A stretch of DNA of 64,000 bases from Thiomicrorhabdus sp. Kp2 (GTDB lineage: Bacteria; Pseudomonadota; Gammaproteobacteria; Thiomicrospirales; Thiomicrospiraceae). How positions within the stretch are numbered: position 1 is the stretch's first letter; each line of letters begins with the position of its first letter. Positions 28,505 through 37,361 of the stretch are shown here, in pieces. The stretch covers positions 1,984,001-2,048,000 of the forward strand of contig NZ_ARWI01000001.1 of NCBI RefSeq assembly GCF_000478585.1, in the 5' to 3' direction. Both the position numbers and the translations under genes were made by a program. The notes below the pieces were generated by a model. It saw only the letters and a list, made by a program, of their open reading frames with translations. It was not told the DNA's origin and made no database searches.

Positions 28505-29749
28505 TTACTGTTTCTTTTTCGCTTTTTTAGCGGGCGTTTTCTTAGCACTCTTCTTGGTACTTTTCTTAGGCTTCTTTTTTGTAGTCGCTTTTTTTAGAGC
28601 ATCTTTCATTTTAAAGTTTGGCTCTAATCCAGCAATTTTTGCTTCTGGCAATTTCTGTTGTAGATGGTATTCAACACGTTCCAAATTGGGTAAATCGTGA
28701 CGCTCTACAATATTAATGGCAACACCCACTTGTTGAGCACGGCCAGTACGACCAATGCGGTGAATGTACATATCGCCTCTAAATGGCATGTCGTAGTTAA
28801 TGACATGAGTGATATTTAACATGTCTAAACCACGCGCAGCAACGTCAGTAGCCACTAATATTTTGATTTTACCTGACTGGAATTTTTGCATTTTTTCTAA
28901 ACGCACGGCCTGAATAAAGTCGCCATGTAGAACTTGTGCCGAGAGGTTTTGGGACTGTAGATAATCGGTTACTTCAATCGCGCGTTCTTTTTTGTTGCAG
29001 AATACTATGGCACTTTGGCAACTCGGGTCACTGAGTAGACTGGTAAGAATAGCTTGTTTGTGCGCTTTGTCATTGGCTAAATAAACCGCTTGTTGCACCT
29101 GTACTGATTGTTGATTAGGTGCATCAATTTGCACCACTTCTGGGTTGTCTAAGACTTCGTCTGCAAACTTTGCGACCCCTGAACCGCTTAAAGTGGCAGA
29201 GAATAATCCAGCCTGAAAATCTCCTGGAATGGCTTCTATTAACGCTCTAACCGTTGGCCCTTGACCCATGTCTAACATACGGTCGGCTTCATCAATAATC
29301 AGCATTTCAATGTCTGATAAATTAACGGCATCCTCTTCCATAATTTTGGCGAGACGGCCTGGAGTGGCCACAATAATGTCACAAGGTTTTCTTAGGGTTT
29401 CTATTTGCTGACTCATCTTAAAACCGCCTGTAATAATGGCGGTTGGGAAGTCGCAATTTGTACTCAGTTGTTTGACGACTTTATGTATTTGAAAAGCCAG
29501 TTCTCGGGTTGGTGCTAATAATAAAACTCTAGGTTGGTTACTACGTTGTGGTTCATCTAACAAAAACTGCAGTACAGGCAATACAAATGCAGCGGTTTTA
29601 CCCGTACCCGTTGCAGCACCTGCTAGTAAATCATGACGTTCCATAAGAATGGGAATAGCGGCCTCTTGAACGGGGGTCGGCTTGTGGTATTTTTGTTGTT
29701 CAATAGCGTCTAATAAGACGTCATCTAAATCCAGTTCTTCAAAAGTCAT
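28505..29749 (-). CDS. DEAD-box RNA helicase (SrmB/RhlE-like)
   Basis: A 414-residue ATP-dependent RNA helicase. The motifs are in order: the Q motif region KPTPVQEAAIP, motif I AATGTGKT, PTRELA, TPGR, motif II DEAD, SAT, and HRIGRTGRAQ. After the core, a Lys-rich tail of about 35 residues (repeated KKxKKSxKK-type blocks) probably binds RNA. The opening FEELDLDDVLLDAIEQ and the overall spacing are closest to SrmB, a 50S ribosome assembly helicase; RhlE is the other candidate. It is transcribed alone or with ppnN upstream. Confidence 0.92.
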   Translation of the reverse strand: MTFEELDLDDVLLDAIEQQKYHKPTPVQEAAIPILMERHDLLAGAATGTGKTAAFVLPVLQFLLDEPQRSNQPRVLLLAPTRELAFQIHKVVKQLSTNCDFPTAIITGGFKMSQQIETLRKPCDIIVATPGRLAKIMEEDAVNLSDIEMLIIDEADRMLDMGQGPTVRALIEAIPGDFQAGLFSATLSGSGVAKFADEVLDNPEVVQIDAPNQQSVQVQQAVYLANDKAHKQAILTSLLSDPSCQSAIVFCNKKERAIEVTDYLQSQNLSAQVLHGDFIQAVRLEKMQKFQSGKIKILVATDVAARGLDMLNITHVINYDMPFRGDMYIHRIGRTGRAQQVGVAINIVERHDLPNLERVEYHLQQKLPEAKIAGLEPNFKMKDALKKATTKKKPKKSTKKSAKKTPAKKAKKKQ

Positions 29750-29778
29750 GTAAATCTCAGTGTTATGACCAGGCTTTT

Positions 29779-29792
29779 TACCAGGCCTGGTA
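29779..29792. repeat. 14-bp iterated palindrome between ppnN and the helicase gene
   Basis: TACCAGGCCTGGTA lies 30 bp upstream of the helicase start codon, in the gap after ppnN. It could be part of the helicase leader. Confidence 0.8.
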
Positions 29793-29853
29793 GTTTAGAA
29801 ATCTCGAATAGAATCGAGATAATCATATTTGTCTGTTTTGCTTTGTGAAAAGC

Positions 29854-31224
29854 TTATTTGTGTATTTTATAACAAGGGTGGTACTCACTGGTATCTAGTT
29901 TCATACGTTTTTGTTCTACAAAGGTTTGTAGCAAGCTGTCCATGGCTTGCATAATTTCTTTATCGCCATGAATCTCGAAAGGGCCGTGGTTCTGAATTTC
30001 CCTAATTCCATCCGCCTTTACATTCCCCGCCACAATACCTGAAAAGGCTTTACGTAGTTGGCTGGCTAATAGGTGAATAGGTTGGTCTTTATATAGGTTG
30101 AGTGCGGCCATGTTTTTATGATTTGGTTCAAAAGGTTGTTGGTGTTCTAATTCTAAAGTAAGGCGCCAGTTGTAGTAGTAGGCGTCGCTACTCGCTTTGC
30201 GGTCTTGTCTTACCACTTCCATCTGTTTTTTCATATAAGTGGCGACATCACGAGGGTGGTCAATAATCAGTTTAAGTTTATCAAGCGCTGGTTTGCCTAA
30301 AGTGACGTCTAAAAAATGCATAACTTCAGTAAAGTAATCCTGGGTTGATTCATCTCCTGTAAGAATAACAGGGAGAGCTAAATCTTGGTTTTTTGGGTGT
30401 AATAATATGCTCAGTAAATAAAGCAACTCTTCCATCGTGCCTGGACCACCTGGAAAGATAATAATGCCATGCCCTAAACGTACAAAGGCCTCTAGGCGTT
30501 TTTCAATATCGGGCATAATGCAAAGCTCGTTTACGAAGGCGTTAGGGGCTTCGGCAGCGATGATGCCTGGCTCTGTCATGCCAATATAGCGGCCATTTTG
30601 GTAACGCTGTTTGCCGTGACCTAATATGGCGCCTTTCATTGGGCCTTTCATGACACCTGGGCCGCAACCTGTACAAATATCGAGATTACGCAAACCCAGT
30701 TCATAACCTAAATGTTTACTGTACTGATATTCGTCATTTGGTATGGAGTGGCCTCCCCAGCAGACGACAATATTTGGCAATTCATTCGGTTTCATCAGTT
30801 GCGCATTACGTGCGATATGAAATACTGCATTAGTAATGCCATGAGAGCTGTTGAGGTTAAGTTTCTGGCTGAATAACACTTCATTTCGTGAATAAATTAA
30901 GTCGCGAATCACCGCAAACAGGTGTTCTTTTAGACCCACAATCAGTTGGTTGTCTACAAATGCATGTCGTGGGGCATTTTTGATGATTACTTGAACACCT
31001 CGACCTTTAACCGCAACACTGATTGAGAAGTCAGGGTATTTTTCAAGTAGTGCCAATTCGTTATCGGCCTCTGAGCCTGTGTTTAATACCGCTAAAGCAC
31101 AACGCATTAAAATTTCGTTTAAACCCTCATCAGACACATCGCAAAGCTGTTTGGCTTCACGGTAAGACAAAATTTGTAAGGAGCCTTCTGGGCGAATAAT
31201 GATTTCTTCAATATCGGTATTCAT
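29854..31224 (-). CDS. ppnN: Pyrimidine/purine nucleotide 5'-monophosphate nucleosidase PpnN
   Basis: Cleaves nucleoside monophosphates to base and ribose 5-phosphate; in E. coli PpnN is bound and activated by (p)ppGpp. It is a LOG-family enzyme with a central Rossmann domain carrying CTGCGPGVMKGPMKGA and the PGGPGTMEELLYLL active-site motif. An N-terminal domain (ILSYREAKQL...ALAVLNTGSE) and a C-terminal domain flank it, as in E. coli YgdH (454 residues). The ATG at 31224 gives 456 residues; an upstream codon at 31281 would overlap the divergent permease gene. Polyphosphate and stringent-response genes elsewhere in the window fit the theme. Confidence 0.93.
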   Translation of the reverse strand: MNTDIEEIIIRPEGSLQILSYREAKQLCDVSDEGLNEILMRCALAVLNTGSEADNELALLEKYPDFSISVAVKGRGVQVIIKNAPRHAFVDNQLIVGLKEHLFAVIRDLIYSRNEVLFSQKLNLNSSHGITNAVFHIARNAQLMKPNELPNIVVCWGGHSIPNDEYQYSKHLGYELGLRNLDICTGCGPGVMKGPMKGAILGHGKQRYQNGRYIGMTEPGIIAAEAPNAFVNELCIMPDIEKRLEAFVRLGHGIIIFPGGPGTMEELLYLLSILLHPKNQDLALPVILTGDESTQDYFTEVMHFLDVTLGKPALDKLKLIIDHPRDVATYMKKQMEVVRQDRKASSDAYYYNWRLTLELEHQQPFEPNHKNMAALNLYKDQPIHLLASQLRKAFSGIVAGNVKADGIREIQNHGPFEIHGDKEIMQAMDSLLQTFVEQKRMKLDTSEYHPCYKIHK

Positions 31225-31270
31225 GGTAGGGTACACTTCATTCCTGATTGCTATTTTTATGGGGTTTATT

Positions 31271-32374
31271 ATGCGTGACAATCGTCCTTATGAGGAAGGT
31301 TTTTTAATGATTTTAATGGTTCTGGCTTTGCTAGGACTGATTTGGTTATTTGCGCCTTTTTTAGAAGCGCTATTTTTTGCGATGATTTTGGCGACGGCCA
31401 GTTATAAAGGCTATCAACAGTTATTACCGCATTGTAAAAACTCAGAAAGCATGGCCGCATCAATTATGAGTGTTGCGGTATTTGTGGGCGTGATTGCTCC
31501 CGTGACCTATTTATTGGTAGAAGTCAGTTTGCAAGTAGGTGGGCTAATGAGTAATGCCCAGGCCTGGTTAAGCGCTCAAGATGCCGAAAGTCTAGCCAAA
31601 TTTAACCAATCTATCTTAGGTTACCTACCCATTTCAGAAACAACACAAACTGATCTTTTAGCCCAGCTTAAAGCGCATTCCCAAAAGATTTTAGGTTTTG
31701 TTCAACAGGCAACCGTTTTCTTACTTGAGGGGGTATTGGGAACAACCTCCTCTTTTATTACCTTTTTAGGTTTGTCGGTTTTTGCGCTGTTCTTCTTTTA
31801 CCGTGATGGGCATAGTATTGCTCACCATATTAAAATTCTTTCACCCTTAGAAAATTATTACGACTTGATGATTATGAATCGCTTTTCCTCATTATCTACG
31901 GTGTTAACCCTAAGTGTGGTGGGGATCGCGTTGATGCAGGGGGTATCATTTGCCATTGTGTCTTGGGTGTTAGGTTTGCCAGGCCTGTTTATTGGAATGG
32001 CCATTGCCGTTACCTCCTTTATTCCTGTGGTGGGAGCCGCTTTAGTTTGGATTCCGATTGTGATTTATGCACTGATTCAAGGTGACTACTTAACGGCAGT
32101 GATAATCACTTTTTGGGGTATCGTGATTACAGGGTTTGTTATTGATAATATCGCCAGACCTTTAATGATTAGCCGTTTAACCAAAAGTTTAGGTGTGGCA
32201 GGTGAGGGCTTGCAGGTGGCGAATCATACTTTAATAACTGTGCTATCCACCTTTGCTGGATTACTACATTTTGGTGTTATTGGTCTGTTTTTTGGCCCAG
32301 TGATTGCCGCTATGGCGATTACGATATTTGATGTTTATGAGCATAAAAATTCTCATTCATTAGATAGAACTTAG
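31271..32374 (+). CDS. AI-2E family transporter / PerM-like permease
   Basis: A 367-residue inner membrane protein with about eight hydrophobic segments. It has the family's SLQVGG region, ALFFFYRDG near the middle, and the conserved PLMISRLTKSLGV followed by HFGVIGLFFGPVIAA near the C-terminus. Members export diverse small molecules (the name comes from E. coli TqsA, an autoinducer-2 exporter); others are Na/H antiporters. The substrate is unknown. The ATG at 31271 is chosen because it leaves a 46-bp gap to the divergent ppnN; the upstream in-frame start at 31199 would overlap it. A palindrome copy lies at about 31560 and a half-copy at about 31980. Confidence 0.88.
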   Translation: MRDNRPYEEGFLMILMVLALLGLIWLFAPFLEALFFAMILATASYKGYQQLLPHCKNSESMAASIMSVAVFVGVIAPVTYLLVEVSLQVGGLMSNAQAWLSAQDAESLAKFNQSILGYLPISETTQTDLLAQLKAHSQKILGFVQQATVFLLEGVLGTTSSFITFLGLSVFALFFFYRDGHSIAHHIKILSPLENYYDLMIMNRFSSLSTVLTLSVVGIALMQGVSFAIVSWVLGLPGLFIGMAIAVTSFIPVVGAALVWIPIVIYALIQGDYLTAVIITFWGIVITGFVIDNIARPLMISRLTKSLGVAGEGLQVANHTLITVLSTFAGLLHFGVIGLFFGPVIAAMAITIFDVYEHKNSHSLDRT

Positions 32375-32434
32375 TGATGAGTATTGTGATTAGCTTGGTG
32401 TTATGATTGGGTTAATAACAGAGGAGTGAAAAAA

Positions 32435-33517
32435 ATGCAGAAATTAATATTAACCGCTATTTTATCCACACTAAGTATCAGTGCTTCAGCACAAGAAGAT
32501 TTATATGTTCAGGGTTTTGCAGCTTGGGAACAAGAATTGAAAGCAATGGGCGATGATATTTCTGCTCATGCAACCTCGGCTTATGTAAATGATGTTAGTG
32601 GCGTCATTAAAAAGCAGGGTTATATTGGTAGTGAATTACCCCTTCCTAAAGCCACTAAAGTGATGGATGGTGTCTATACCATTGTAGGCAGTCAAATTTG
32701 GCATAACCCATCCAACTTTGGTCTAAATAACAATATCTCTTTTATTATTTTCAAAGACGGTGTTTTTGTCTTTAATGCGGGTGCAAACCCAGCGATTGCT
32801 TATAGTGTTCACCAACAAATTAAACGAATCACTAATAAGCCTGTTAAATGGTTAGCCGTTGAAAACAATCAAGGTCATGCTTATCTAGGAGCGAGCTATT
32901 GGGTAGATGTAGGGGTCAAAAATCTCTACTCTAGCGCACAAGCTAATGACCTGTTTAATCGAGCGTTTGACAGAGAATACCAAGAGTGGGGTGAACGAGT
33001 CGGTAAAATGATTACCCACACCGCACGCAATGTCACCGACAAATTTACCGTATTTGACGGAAAAATGACGATTGATGTGGGTGGTGGTGAAACCTTTGAA
33101 TTAATTGATTTTGGTCCAGGTCATACTCCCGCCTCAACCAGTGTGTATGTACCCAGTAAAAACTTATTTTTATCAGGTGATTTAGCGTTCAATGAGCGTA
33201 TGCCCGTTATGTTTAACTACACCAATAGCTTTGAATGGATGGCTTCCTACGACAAAATGATGAAGACTATTCCTGCAAACGCCAAGGTTATACCAGGGCA
33301 CGGTACACCAACCGATATGGCCACCGTAAAAAAACAGACTTATGATTACTTCCGTTATCTGCAAAAAGCGATTAAGCCAATTGTTGAAGCTGAAGGCACC
33401 GTAGAAGAGGCCGAAGCAGTGGATCAATCGATGTATAAAGATCGCCCTGTATTTGACCAGGCGGCAGAAAATAATGCGAGAAGGATATATAACGAAATCC
33501 AAAACGGTTACTTCTGA
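32435..33517 (+). CDS. Exported MBL-fold hydrolase with an altered zinc motif
   Basis: A periplasmic metallo-beta-lactamase-fold protein of about 360 residues. It has a signal peptide (MQKLILTAILSTLSISASAQ), an N-terminal extension, then the MBL fold. Later metal ligands are conserved: GPGHTPAST (His), LFLSGDLAF (Asp) and KVIPGHGTPTD (His). The first ligand cluster, normally HxHxDH, reads NNQGHAYLG, so two histidines and the aspartate are missing. It resembles SoxH or quinoprotein-linked MBL proteins of sulfur and methanol oxidisers in overall order. The ATG at 32435 is preferred over a GTG at 32426 because GAGGAG then has proper spacing. The protein may bind one metal or be a non-catalytic homologue. 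Confidence 0.82.
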   Translation: MQKLILTAILSTLSISASAQEDLYVQGFAAWEQELKAMGDDISAHATSAYVNDVSGVIKKQGYIGSELPLPKATKVMDGVYTIVGSQIWHNPSNFGLNNNISFIIFKDGVFVFNAGANPAIAYSVHQQIKRITNKPVKWLAVENNQGHAYLGASYWVDVGVKNLYSSAQANDLFNRAFDREYQEWGERVGKMITHTARNVTDKFTVFDGKMTIDVGGGETFELIDFGPGHTPASTSVYVPSKNLFLSGDLAFNERMPVMFNYTNSFEWMASYDKMMKTIPANAKVIPGHGTPTDMATVKKQTYDYFRYLQKAIKPIVEAEGTVEEAEAVDQSMYKDRPVFDQAAENNARRIYNEIQNGYF

Positions 33518-33536
33518 TTTGAGGCTTATTTTGAGC

Positions 33537-34040
33537 CACTCGTTGTTGGCATTCGTTCACATAGCGGTGCTATGCTTCTCTCATGCCGCCTAGATTGGCT
33601 TCAAAATAATCACTCAAATCATTTACGGGTTTGATTTATCCACTTCTGCGTTAAGTTAAAGTTTGTTCAGTTTTACTAAACTTCACTTTAACTTGCCTTG
33701 AATTGAATCAAAATAATCACTCAAATTTTATTGGTTTGTTGTAGGGCACTCGTTGTTGGTATTCGTTCACATAGCGGTGCTATGCTTCTCTCATGCCGCC
33801 TAGATTGGCTTCAAAATAATCACTCAAATCATTTACAGGTTTGATTTATCCACTTCTGCGTTAAGTTAAAGTTTGTTCAGTTTTACTAAACTTCACTTTA
33901 ACTTGCCTTGAATTGAATCAAAATAATCACTCAAATTTTATTGGTTTGTTGTAGGGCACTCGTTGTTGGCATTCGTTCACATAGCGGTGCTATGCTTCTC
34001 TCATGCCGCCTAGATTGGCTTCAAAATAATCACTCAAATA
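33537..34040. repeat. 210-bp tandem repeat, 2.4 copies
   Basis: Units start at 33537, 33747 and 33957, exactly 210 bp apart, each opening CACTCGTTGTTGG; the third stops after 84 bp. Copies differ at only a few bases. Each unit has two hairpins: CATAGC ggt GCTATG, and a nested AAGTTAAAGT...ACTTTAACTT enclosing AGTTTtactAAACT. A subrepeat TCAAAATAATCACTCAAAT occurs twice in each full unit. Confidence 0.9.
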
Positions 34041-34086
34041 AACGGGCTTGTGGTTTGTTTCGTTGATTACTCTATTGCTGAATTTA

Positions 34087-34096
34087 CCAGGCCTGG
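34087..34096. repeat. 10-bp iterated palindrome core
   Basis: CCAGGCCTGG lies 18 bp before the terminator hairpin at 34114-34154. The flanks extend the match on the left only (TTTA). Confidence 0.7.
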
Positions 34097-34113
34097 CAGG
34101 TTGTATTTCTTTC

Positions 34114-34154
34114 AAAAAAGCCAATTTAAGACACGCTCTTGAATTGGCTTTTTT
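34114..34154 (+). terminator. Intrinsic terminator in the long intergenic region
   Basis: AAAAAAGCCAATT with TAAGA pairs with TCTT and AATTGGCTTTTTT across a 5-nt loop. It is A/T-flanked on both sides, and lies 600 bp past the MBL gene, after the tandem repeats. Confidence 0.85.
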
Positions 34155-34428
34155 ATTACCGTTAATTATTCTTTTTTAAGTAGGCATGAAGCATTATTTG
34201 TTCTTAATTCTCTCTAGGTTTTTAAGGGTAAAAACTTTGGTTGTTACTTATACATGAGGCGCTATCTTGGTAAACATTTAACGGCATAAGGTGCGTTCAA
34301 TTTCCACACTATACTTCGACTAACTGCGCCATTAGATAAGTGTTTAATAATGCATTCGCTTAAATAGGCATGTGGTTTTAAAATGAATGGTGGCGGTTTA
34401 GTTAAGCATATACAACGGTGGATGAGTA

Positions 34429-34980
34429 ATGAAGACGTTATTGTTAGGTGTATTTTTGAGTGTATTTGTATTTTTTACAAATGCGTGGGCGCAAACACAA
34501 ACTCAGTATGATATTCATCCCGTAGTGCAAGAGATTGTGGCTCAGTCTAATGCTCCAAGTGGGGTGGTATTTGATATAGAGACTTTAGAGTCAGGTGTGT
34601 TGCCGCAACTCTTGCCATTTGTTAAACACCAGATTCAACTTATCCGCCAGCGTTTTCCTGATGTGGATGTGGCCGTGGTATCGCATGGTACTGAGCAGTT
34701 TGCATTGCAAAAAAAGGCGAGCGTGGATAATACATTACTTCATCAAACATTTAGCTCTCTAGTTAGTGATGACGAGGTGAGTTTGCATGTGTGTGGTGCA
34801 GTCGCTGGTTTAAAAGGGTTAAGCCAAGAAGATTTTGCCGATTTTGTTGAGGTGTCGGCCTCGGGTTTAGCGCAAATTAATGATTATAAAGCGCTTGGTT
34901 TTATTGTGATTCCAATCAAACAACTTACTTCTAAAGAGCGTAAGGCATTATTTGATGAGCCTCAAAAGTATCTGCCTTAA
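34429..34980 (+). CDS. Periplasmic DsrE-family protein
   Basis: A 183-residue exported protein with a signal peptide (MKTLLLGVFLSVFVFFTNAW, cut after AWA) and a DsrE/DsrF-like domain. A single conserved-looking cysteine lies in LHVCGAVAGLKGLSQEDFAD, and the domain ends GFIVIPIKQL. DsrE-type proteins bind or pass sulfur atoms on a cysteine in sulfur oxidisers. This periplasmic subtype is common in chemolithotrophs, but its partner is unknown and no dsr or sox operon lies here. GGATGA provides the ribosome binding site. Confidence 0.85.
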   Translation: MKTLLLGVFLSVFVFFTNAWAQTQTQYDIHPVVQEIVAQSNAPSGVVFDIETLESGVLPQLLPFVKHQIQLIRQRFPDVDVAVVSHGTEQFALQKKASVDNTLLHQTFSSLVSDDEVSLHVCGAVAGLKGLSQEDFADFVEVSASGLAQINDYKALGFIVIPIKQLTSKERKALFDEPQKYLP

Positions 34981-35020
34981 TTTAGGTTAATGCAATTCAA
35001 GTATTTGAACTTATGAAAAT

Positions 35021-35036
35021 CTACCAGGCCTGGTAG
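35021..35036. repeat. 16-bp iterated palindrome before a terminator
   Basis: CTACCAGG and its complement abut 41 bp after the DsrE-like stop and 15 bp before the hairpin at 35051-35091, in a convergent gap. Confidence 0.8.
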
Positions 35037-35050
35037 GTTGTTTTGAATAC

Positions 35051-35091
35051 AAAAAAGCCGATTTAAGTATTACTCTTAAATCGGCTTTTTT
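35051..35091. terminator. Bidirectional terminator between the DsrE-like gene and folE2
   Basis: AAAAAAGCCGATTTAAG (35051-35067) pairs perfectly with the arm at 35075-35091 around a 7-nt loop. With A and T tracts at opposite ends it can end both converging transcripts. Confidence 0.92.
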
Positions 35092-35122
35092 GTGTTTTAA
35101 GCTTTATTGAAATGCTAAAGCG

Positions 35123-36082
35123 TTACATTGGATCCATTAGGTTTGGATCATCGATGTAACCGTTTTTAATGCCTTTAGTCACAATCGCTACTGCATCATG
35201 CGGGTGTAGGCTTTCTAGGTGGTTTACGCGTACCCAAAAGTCTTGGTACTCTGCACAAGCATCCAATTTAGATTGTAAACGTCTTGATGCATCTTCACAG
35301 AACATTAAGTTTGAAGCATTTAAGCGGGCAAACTCTTGTTCATCTTCACGTTTAACGGTGGCTTGAACAGGTGTTTGTAATGCATCTTCAATATGGTTAA
35401 TGAGTTCAGAAATTTCTAAATGATCACTTTGAGCCACTTTGACTTTGACTTGAGCATAAGAACGTTGACTGTGTGGTGTTGCATTGATACCTTCAGGTGT
35501 ACCTAACCAGTCAATCACGGTATTGTAATCAATCTCTTTACCAGAAAACTGTGCTTCAAACGCTTCTTGAATCAACTGACGAGATAGTGCGGCTGAACAA
35601 GGGCAGGTTGATGAGTAAGGTACCGAGATCGATAATTCACATTCAAATTGACCGTTGCGTACTTCACCACGCAATGTGGTTGGGTAGTGTTTCCAGCCGC
35701 TATTATCACTTTTCAATGAACGACGACGCTCATAATAGTCAAACTTGAACTCAACAAATGCATTAGCACTTAATCCATGGTGAGATTCAATAAAAGCATC
35801 CAAAATGGCTTTAACACGAAGAGGTGTTAAGGATTCTTGTGTGGCCATTTGGTCTAGTAATAGGTACAAGCGAGACATGTGAATGCCTTTGCTATGCGGA
35901 TCGTCTAAACTGACGTAGGCTTGTGCTTTAGATGATAAACGAACATCAGTCGCATCACTATCACTCGCTTGAGCTTGCTTGACGAGGATTGGGAGTTCAA
36001 TACCGCTCATTCCTACCCAGTTAAGTTTACCTTGTGGGCCATGGTGCGGTTGACACGCGATATCGGGCATGTGCTTGGTCAT
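35123..36082 (-). CDS. folE2: GTP cyclohydrolase FolE2 (type IB)
   Basis: Converts GTP to dihydroneopterin triphosphate, the first step of folate and pterin synthesis. It is the zinc-independent form that many bacteria use under zinc limitation. The conserved core includes KGIHMSRLY, the catalytic-cysteine region TCPCSAALSRQL, and PHSQRSYAQVKV. At 319 residues it is slightly longer than many homologues because of its N-terminus; a later ATG (fifth codon) is possible. The COG0523 GTPase is directly upstream on the same strand (194 bp), a recurrent pairing in zinc-response (Zur) regulons. The gap has an inverted repeat GTTAT...ATAAC, but its spacing does not match a known Zur box. Confidence 0.93.
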   Translation of the reverse strand: MTKHMPDIACQPHHGPQGKLNWVGMSGIELPILVKQAQASDSDATDVRLSSKAQAYVSLDDPHSKGIHMSRLYLLLDQMATQESLTPLRVKAILDAFIESHHGLSANAFVEFKFDYYERRRSLKSDNSGWKHYPTTLRGEVRNGQFECELSISVPYSSTCPCSAALSRQLIQEAFEAQFSGKEIDYNTVIDWLGTPEGINATPHSQRSYAQVKVKVAQSDHLEISELINHIEDALQTPVQATVKREDEQEFARLNASNLMFCEDASRRLQSKLDACAEYQDFWVRVNHLESLHPHDAVAIVTKGIKNGYIDDPNLMDPM

Positions 36083-36275
36083 GCAATTTCCTTCGGCTTT
36101 AGTGGAGTTTTGGTGGGGCGCTTAATGTACCATTAGCGTTATTATCAACATAACTCACTGAAATAATTATAAAGAGCATTTAACACTGATTTTGTGTAAA
36201 TACTCAAAGTAGCGTGCGATTCTATCAAATAATTGACTAAAATGCTGGGTTAATCAATAAAATAGAAATTATCGG

Positions 36276-37349
36276 TTAATCCATAAGATTGTTTATAGTG
36301 TTTTTAATTTGCTTTTCAAGTTGTTGTGGAGAAAGTTTTAAATCATTTCTATTAGATCGATTAGATTTAAAAAGGCATTCTAGGCGGCTATCTTGGCGCC
36401 ATGCTATATCTTCAAATTTAAGCTCACCTTCGCTCCAGTTTACCAACTGCCACTCGTTGCCTGTTTTGATTAGGCCTTTGGCACGAATTAAGTAGGGTGA
36501 AATTTCTTCAAAAAACGCTTTAATTTTAACTCGATTAAATTGCAGTGTGCTATCCCAAATCCAGCCCATGCTTAATAATAATGGTTGTTTTGGGTCTGAG
36601 GTTTGACTGATGTAACAAGCTTGGGTTTTATCAATTATTGAGTGGTATGGAGCTTGTGGGTTCTCAGTTTGTTGTTGATGTTCTGAATCGTCGTTTTCTG
36701 TTTTTTGAGAGAGTAGGGTAAAGGGTTTAAATGGTCTCTCACCTAGTAGTGCTTGTAGAGAAACGTTTGAATACTGGCTTGGTATTATTTGGTTTTTGCT
36801 TGGGTAGCAGTTATCTAAAATGGCCAAGCTTTTTGTAGTGGCATCAGCATCACTTAAATCGGATTTATTTAGAATAATGGTGTCAGCTAAATTCACCAAA
36901 TCACGCATAACAGCGGACTTTTTCCAACGTTCAGCGGTTAATTGTTGAGGTGTGACTACACACACAATTTTTTGCAATGCCAGAGGGCGCAAAAATTGAG
37001 TATGCTGAATGGCATCAATGATTTTAGCGGGATGTCCCAGGCCTGTTGGCTCTATCCAAATGCGGTCAAAATTAAGGGTATGGTCGCTGAGTAATTGGTT
37101 AATGGTATTTACTAATCCAATTTGTGCGGTACAGCAAATACAGCCACCAGAAACGGTTTGAATATTAAGTGAATGTGTATTGTGGTTTGATTGAAGTTGA
37201 CTGGCATCAATGTCGACCTCACCAAATTCATTAATCAAAATAGCCCAGTTTTCATTACATGGTTTTTGTTGAATAAGGTGTTTTAAGCAGGTGGTTTTTC
37301 CACTGCCAAGCAATCCTGTTATGAGATGAACTGGCAGTGTTTGAGACAT
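36276..37349 (-). CDS. COG0523 (CobW/ZigA-type) metal-chaperone GTPase
   Basis: A 357-residue P-loop GTPase of the G3E family. The Walker A motif GLLGSGKTTCLKHL is at the N-terminus, followed by the metal-binding GGCICC motif (CxCC), a switch region and NKSD. The C-terminal CobW domain includes IKAFFEEISPYLIRAKGLI. This family delivers zinc or cobalt to target enzymes. Adjacency to folE2 points to zinc metabolism, following the known link between COG0523 and FolE2 in zinc starvation; that is inference from context. A palindrome copy lies at about 37038. The mqo gene upstream ends only 12 bp away on the same strand. Confidence 0.9.
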   Translation of the reverse strand: MSQTLPVHLITGLLGSGKTTCLKHLIQQKPCNENWAILINEFGEVDIDASQLQSNHNTHSLNIQTVSGGCICCTAQIGLVNTINQLLSDHTLNFDRIWIEPTGLGHPAKIIDAIQHTQFLRPLALQKIVCVVTPQQLTAERWKKSAVMRDLVNLADTIILNKSDLSDADATTKSLAILDNCYPSKNQIIPSQYSNVSLQALLGERPFKPFTLLSQKTENDDSEHQQQTENPQAPYHSIIDKTQACYISQTSDPKQPLLLSMGWIWDSTLQFNRVKIKAFFEEISPYLIRAKGLIKTGNEWQLVNWSEGELKFEDIAWRQDSRLECLFKSNRSNRNDLKLSPQQLEKQIKNTINNLMD

Positions 37350-37361
37350 AAACGGTGGCTT

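Larger units (their letters stand above)
33518..34428. other. Long intergenic region with 210-bp tandem repeats
   Basis: This 911-bp gap between two + strand genes holds 2.4 copies of a 210-bp tandem repeat (33537-34040), one CCAGGCCTGG palindrome (34087-34096) and a strong terminator hairpin (34114-34154). The last 270 bp, before the DsrE-like gene, is AT-rich and presumably carries its promoter. No gene is supported. Confidence 0.7.

Noticed and set aside
33537-34040. Possible CRISPR or coding tandem repeat
   Set aside because: The 210-bp period is too long for CRISPR repeats, and all frames are interrupted.
36083-36275. Zur box between the COG0523 gene and folE2 (GTTAT N7 ATAAC)
   Set aside because: The spacing of seven bases does not match the known GTTATANTATAAC type, so the match is too weak to call.
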